A stretch of 7,472 nt of DNA from Candidatus Omnitrophota bacterium (GTDB lineage Bacteria; Omnitrophota; Gorgyraeia; Duberdicusellales; 4484-171). Where the stretch lies: positions 1-7,472 of the forward strand of contig JAIPHS010000046.1 of assembly GCA_021735105.1 (NCBI GenBank), read 5' to 3'. Made by a program: the position numbers and the translations under genes. This document shows positions 6,510 through 7,472 of this stretch, one piece after another (position 1 is the first letter of the stretch; each line of letters opens with the position of its first letter). The notes below the pieces were generated by a model, which saw nothing but the letters and a program-made list of their open reading frames with translations, made no database searches and was not told where the DNA came from.

Positions 6510-6588
6510 AAACCTTTATTCAACCCCCGCAGTTAACAGGAATAGGTATTGAATTTATTGGGGTTTTATGACATAAATTTATCTTGAC
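6510..6588 (+). repeat. 79-bp intergenic repeat, copy 2
   Basis: This is the second copy of the 5826-5904 repeat, 684 bp downstream, same orientation, 78 of 79 bases identical. The bases to its left differ from copy 1 except for a shared TTGACA (6497-6502 here, 5810-5815 there). The distance from that hexamer to the repeat is three nt shorter in this copy. The right end again gives TTGAC, here the -35 box of the ligase promoter. Confidence 0.93.
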
Positions 6589-6611
6589 GAAAAAGGAAAA
6601 ACTAGTAAAAT
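6584..6611 (+). promoter_or_regulatory. Candidate sigma-70 promoter for the acyl-CoA synthetase gene
   Basis: TTGACG (6584-6589, five of six consensus bases) is followed after 16 bp by TAAAAT (6606-6611, five of six). Transcription would start near 6618, about 18 nt before the start codon. The -35 box is the right end of the 79-bp repeat and the -10 box lies inside a perfect palindrome. Confidence 0.6.
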
Positions 6612-6620
6612 TTTACTAGT
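6601..6620. promoter_or_regulatory. Perfect 20-bp palindrome, candidate operator
   Basis: ACTAGTAAAA is followed directly by its reverse complement TTTTACTAGT with no spacer. The palindrome covers the -10 box and the predicted transcription start of the ligase gene, where a bound dimeric repressor would block initiation. As RNA it has no loop and only A-U pairs in its centre, so a terminator or stable hairpin is less likely. The cognate regulator is not in the window; acyl-CoA-sensing TetR or FadR-like repressors are a guess based on the target gene. Confidence 0.6.
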
Positions 6621-6635
6621 TAAAAAGGTAAAATT

Positions 6636-7472
6636 ATGCAAATAGCCGAATTATTAATTAAACAAAGTAAAAAATATTCTAAAAAATCAGCTTTTATCTG
6701 GAGAGATAATTCTATTTCTTTTACTCAATTAAAGGATAAAAGCTTCAGTCTAGCCAACCATCTTCTCGAGTTAGGGTTGGCAGATAATAAAAAAGTTGCA
6801 ATTTATCTTCCTAATTTACCGGATGCAATTTTTACTATTTTTGGAGTTTTGTCTGTAGGAGGAGTTTTAGTTCCTCTTGATTATATGCTAACAGAGCCTG
6901 AAATTGTAAATTTTATTAATCATTCTCAAGCGCAAGTTTTGGTTATCCAACCTAAAAAAGAGATAGATTTAAATCAAATTAAAAATCAATGCCCGAATCT
7001 AAAAAAAATAATTATATCTGGATCAGACTCTAAAAATTTTACTTCAATTTCAGAAATTTTTGTTAAAAATTCTTCCGAATCTCCTCTTAATTCAGCTAAA
7101 GGAGAGGATGATGCTGCAATATTTTATACCTCAGGTTCAACCGGACATCCCAAAGGGGTAATGTTAACTTATCAGAATTTAAAAAATCCAATTGAGGTTA
7201 TTGATAACTATCTTACTGTTACCTCTGAAGATATATTTTTATGTGGAGGGATACCTTTTTCTCATGTGGGTGGCTTAGATTTTATTTTATTTATGCTTTC
7301 TTTTGGTTTTACATTAATTTTGATGGAAAGATTCCACCCGCTGGAGTTTTTAAGGAATATTCAAAAACATAAAGTAACTTTATTTTGTGTAGTTCCGGCT
7401 ATGTTCATGGCGATACTTTTTTTAAAAGGAGAAAAAAAGTTTGATCTTTCTTTTTTAAAATATGCTGTAGTT
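6636..7472 (+). CDS. AMP-forming acyl-CoA synthetase / ligase, N-terminal part (3' end outside window)
   Basis: The frame is open from ATG 6636 to the last base: 279 codons of a protein that in this superfamily is usually about 500-560 aa. ANL enzymes adenylate a carboxylate with ATP and pass it to CoA or a carrier-protein thiol; this gene most resembles medium/long-chain acyl-CoA synthetases. The N-terminal fold is recognisable from ISFTQLKDKSFSLANHLLELGL (27-48), VAIYLPNLPDAIFTIFGVLSVGGVLVPLDYMLTEPEI (54-90), and the phosphate-binding loop YTSGSTGHPKGVMLTYQN (164-181) with the conserved Lys173. PFSHVGGLDFIL (207-218) corresponds to the A4-type substrate-pocket region. The later adenylate motifs lie beyond the window, so activity and chain-length preference cannot be judged. 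AAAAAGG (6622-6628) seven nt before the ATG serves as ribosome site. Its own promoter and a palindromic operator candidate precede it. Confidence 0.92.
   Translation, partial: MQIAELLIKQSKKYSKKSAFIWRDNSISFTQLKDKSFSLANHLLELGLADNKKVAIYLPNLPDAIFTIFGVLSVGGVLVPLDYMLTEPEIVNFINHSQAQVLVIQPKKEIDLNQIKNQCPNLKKIIISGSDSKNFTSISEIFVKNSSESPLNSAKGEDDAAIFYTSGSTGHPKGVMLTYQNLKNPIEVIDNYLTVTSEDIFLCGGIPFSHVGGLDFILFMLSFGFTLILMERFHPLEFLRNIQKHKVTLFCVVPAMFMAILFLKGEKKFDLSFLKYAVV

Noticed and set aside
5826..6588. CRISPR array
   Set aside because: There are only two repeat copies, 79 bp long and 684 bp apart with a gene between them, and no cas gene.

Overview
This is an AT-rich window (roughly one third G+C by eye) from a bacterium that very probably has a Gram-negative-type envelope. 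It encodes a lipoprotein with a non-Asp residue at +2 and a protein with a cytoplasmic PilZ domain followed by one membrane span and a large, apparently exported domain. The gene content (DUF3857/transglutaminase lipoprotein, PilZ fusion, Era, small nitroreductase, acyl-CoA ligase) and the base composition would fit an uncultured lineage such as Omnitrophota, but the sequence alone does not prove this. There are no tRNA or rRNA genes, no CRISPR array and no intact mobile element. All genes are on the + strand.

Bases 1-5791 hold four tightly packed genes that look like one transcription unit whose promoter lies upstream of the window. They are the C-terminal part of a class I/II aminotransferase, a 784-aa lipoprotein with a TPR-like region, a DUF3857-like domain and a transglutaminase-like domain, a 668-aa protein (PilZ, membrane span, coiled coil, predicted alpha/alpha-toroid enzyme-like domain), and the GTPase Era. 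Gaps are 44 nt, 10 nt and an overlap of 11-17 nt. The two middle genes are the least conventional part: a secreted Cys-His-Asp protease-like fold next to a candidate c-di-GMP-responsive transmembrane glycan-active protein.

Bases 5792-7472 have a different organisation. A short FMN nitroreductase gene and the 5' part of an AMP-forming acyl-CoA synthetase gene each stand behind their own intergenic region. Both intergenic regions carry the same 79-bp sequence (one mismatch) in the same orientation, and in both the right end of the repeat is a TTGAC that works as the -35 box of a plausible promoter for the next gene. The ligase promoter also carries a perfect 20-bp palindrome over its -10 box, a good operator candidate. 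The first repeat copy is additionally bracketed by a perfect 16-bp direct repeat. The repeat pair, which encloses exactly one gene with its promoter, is the most interesting non-coding signal in the window.
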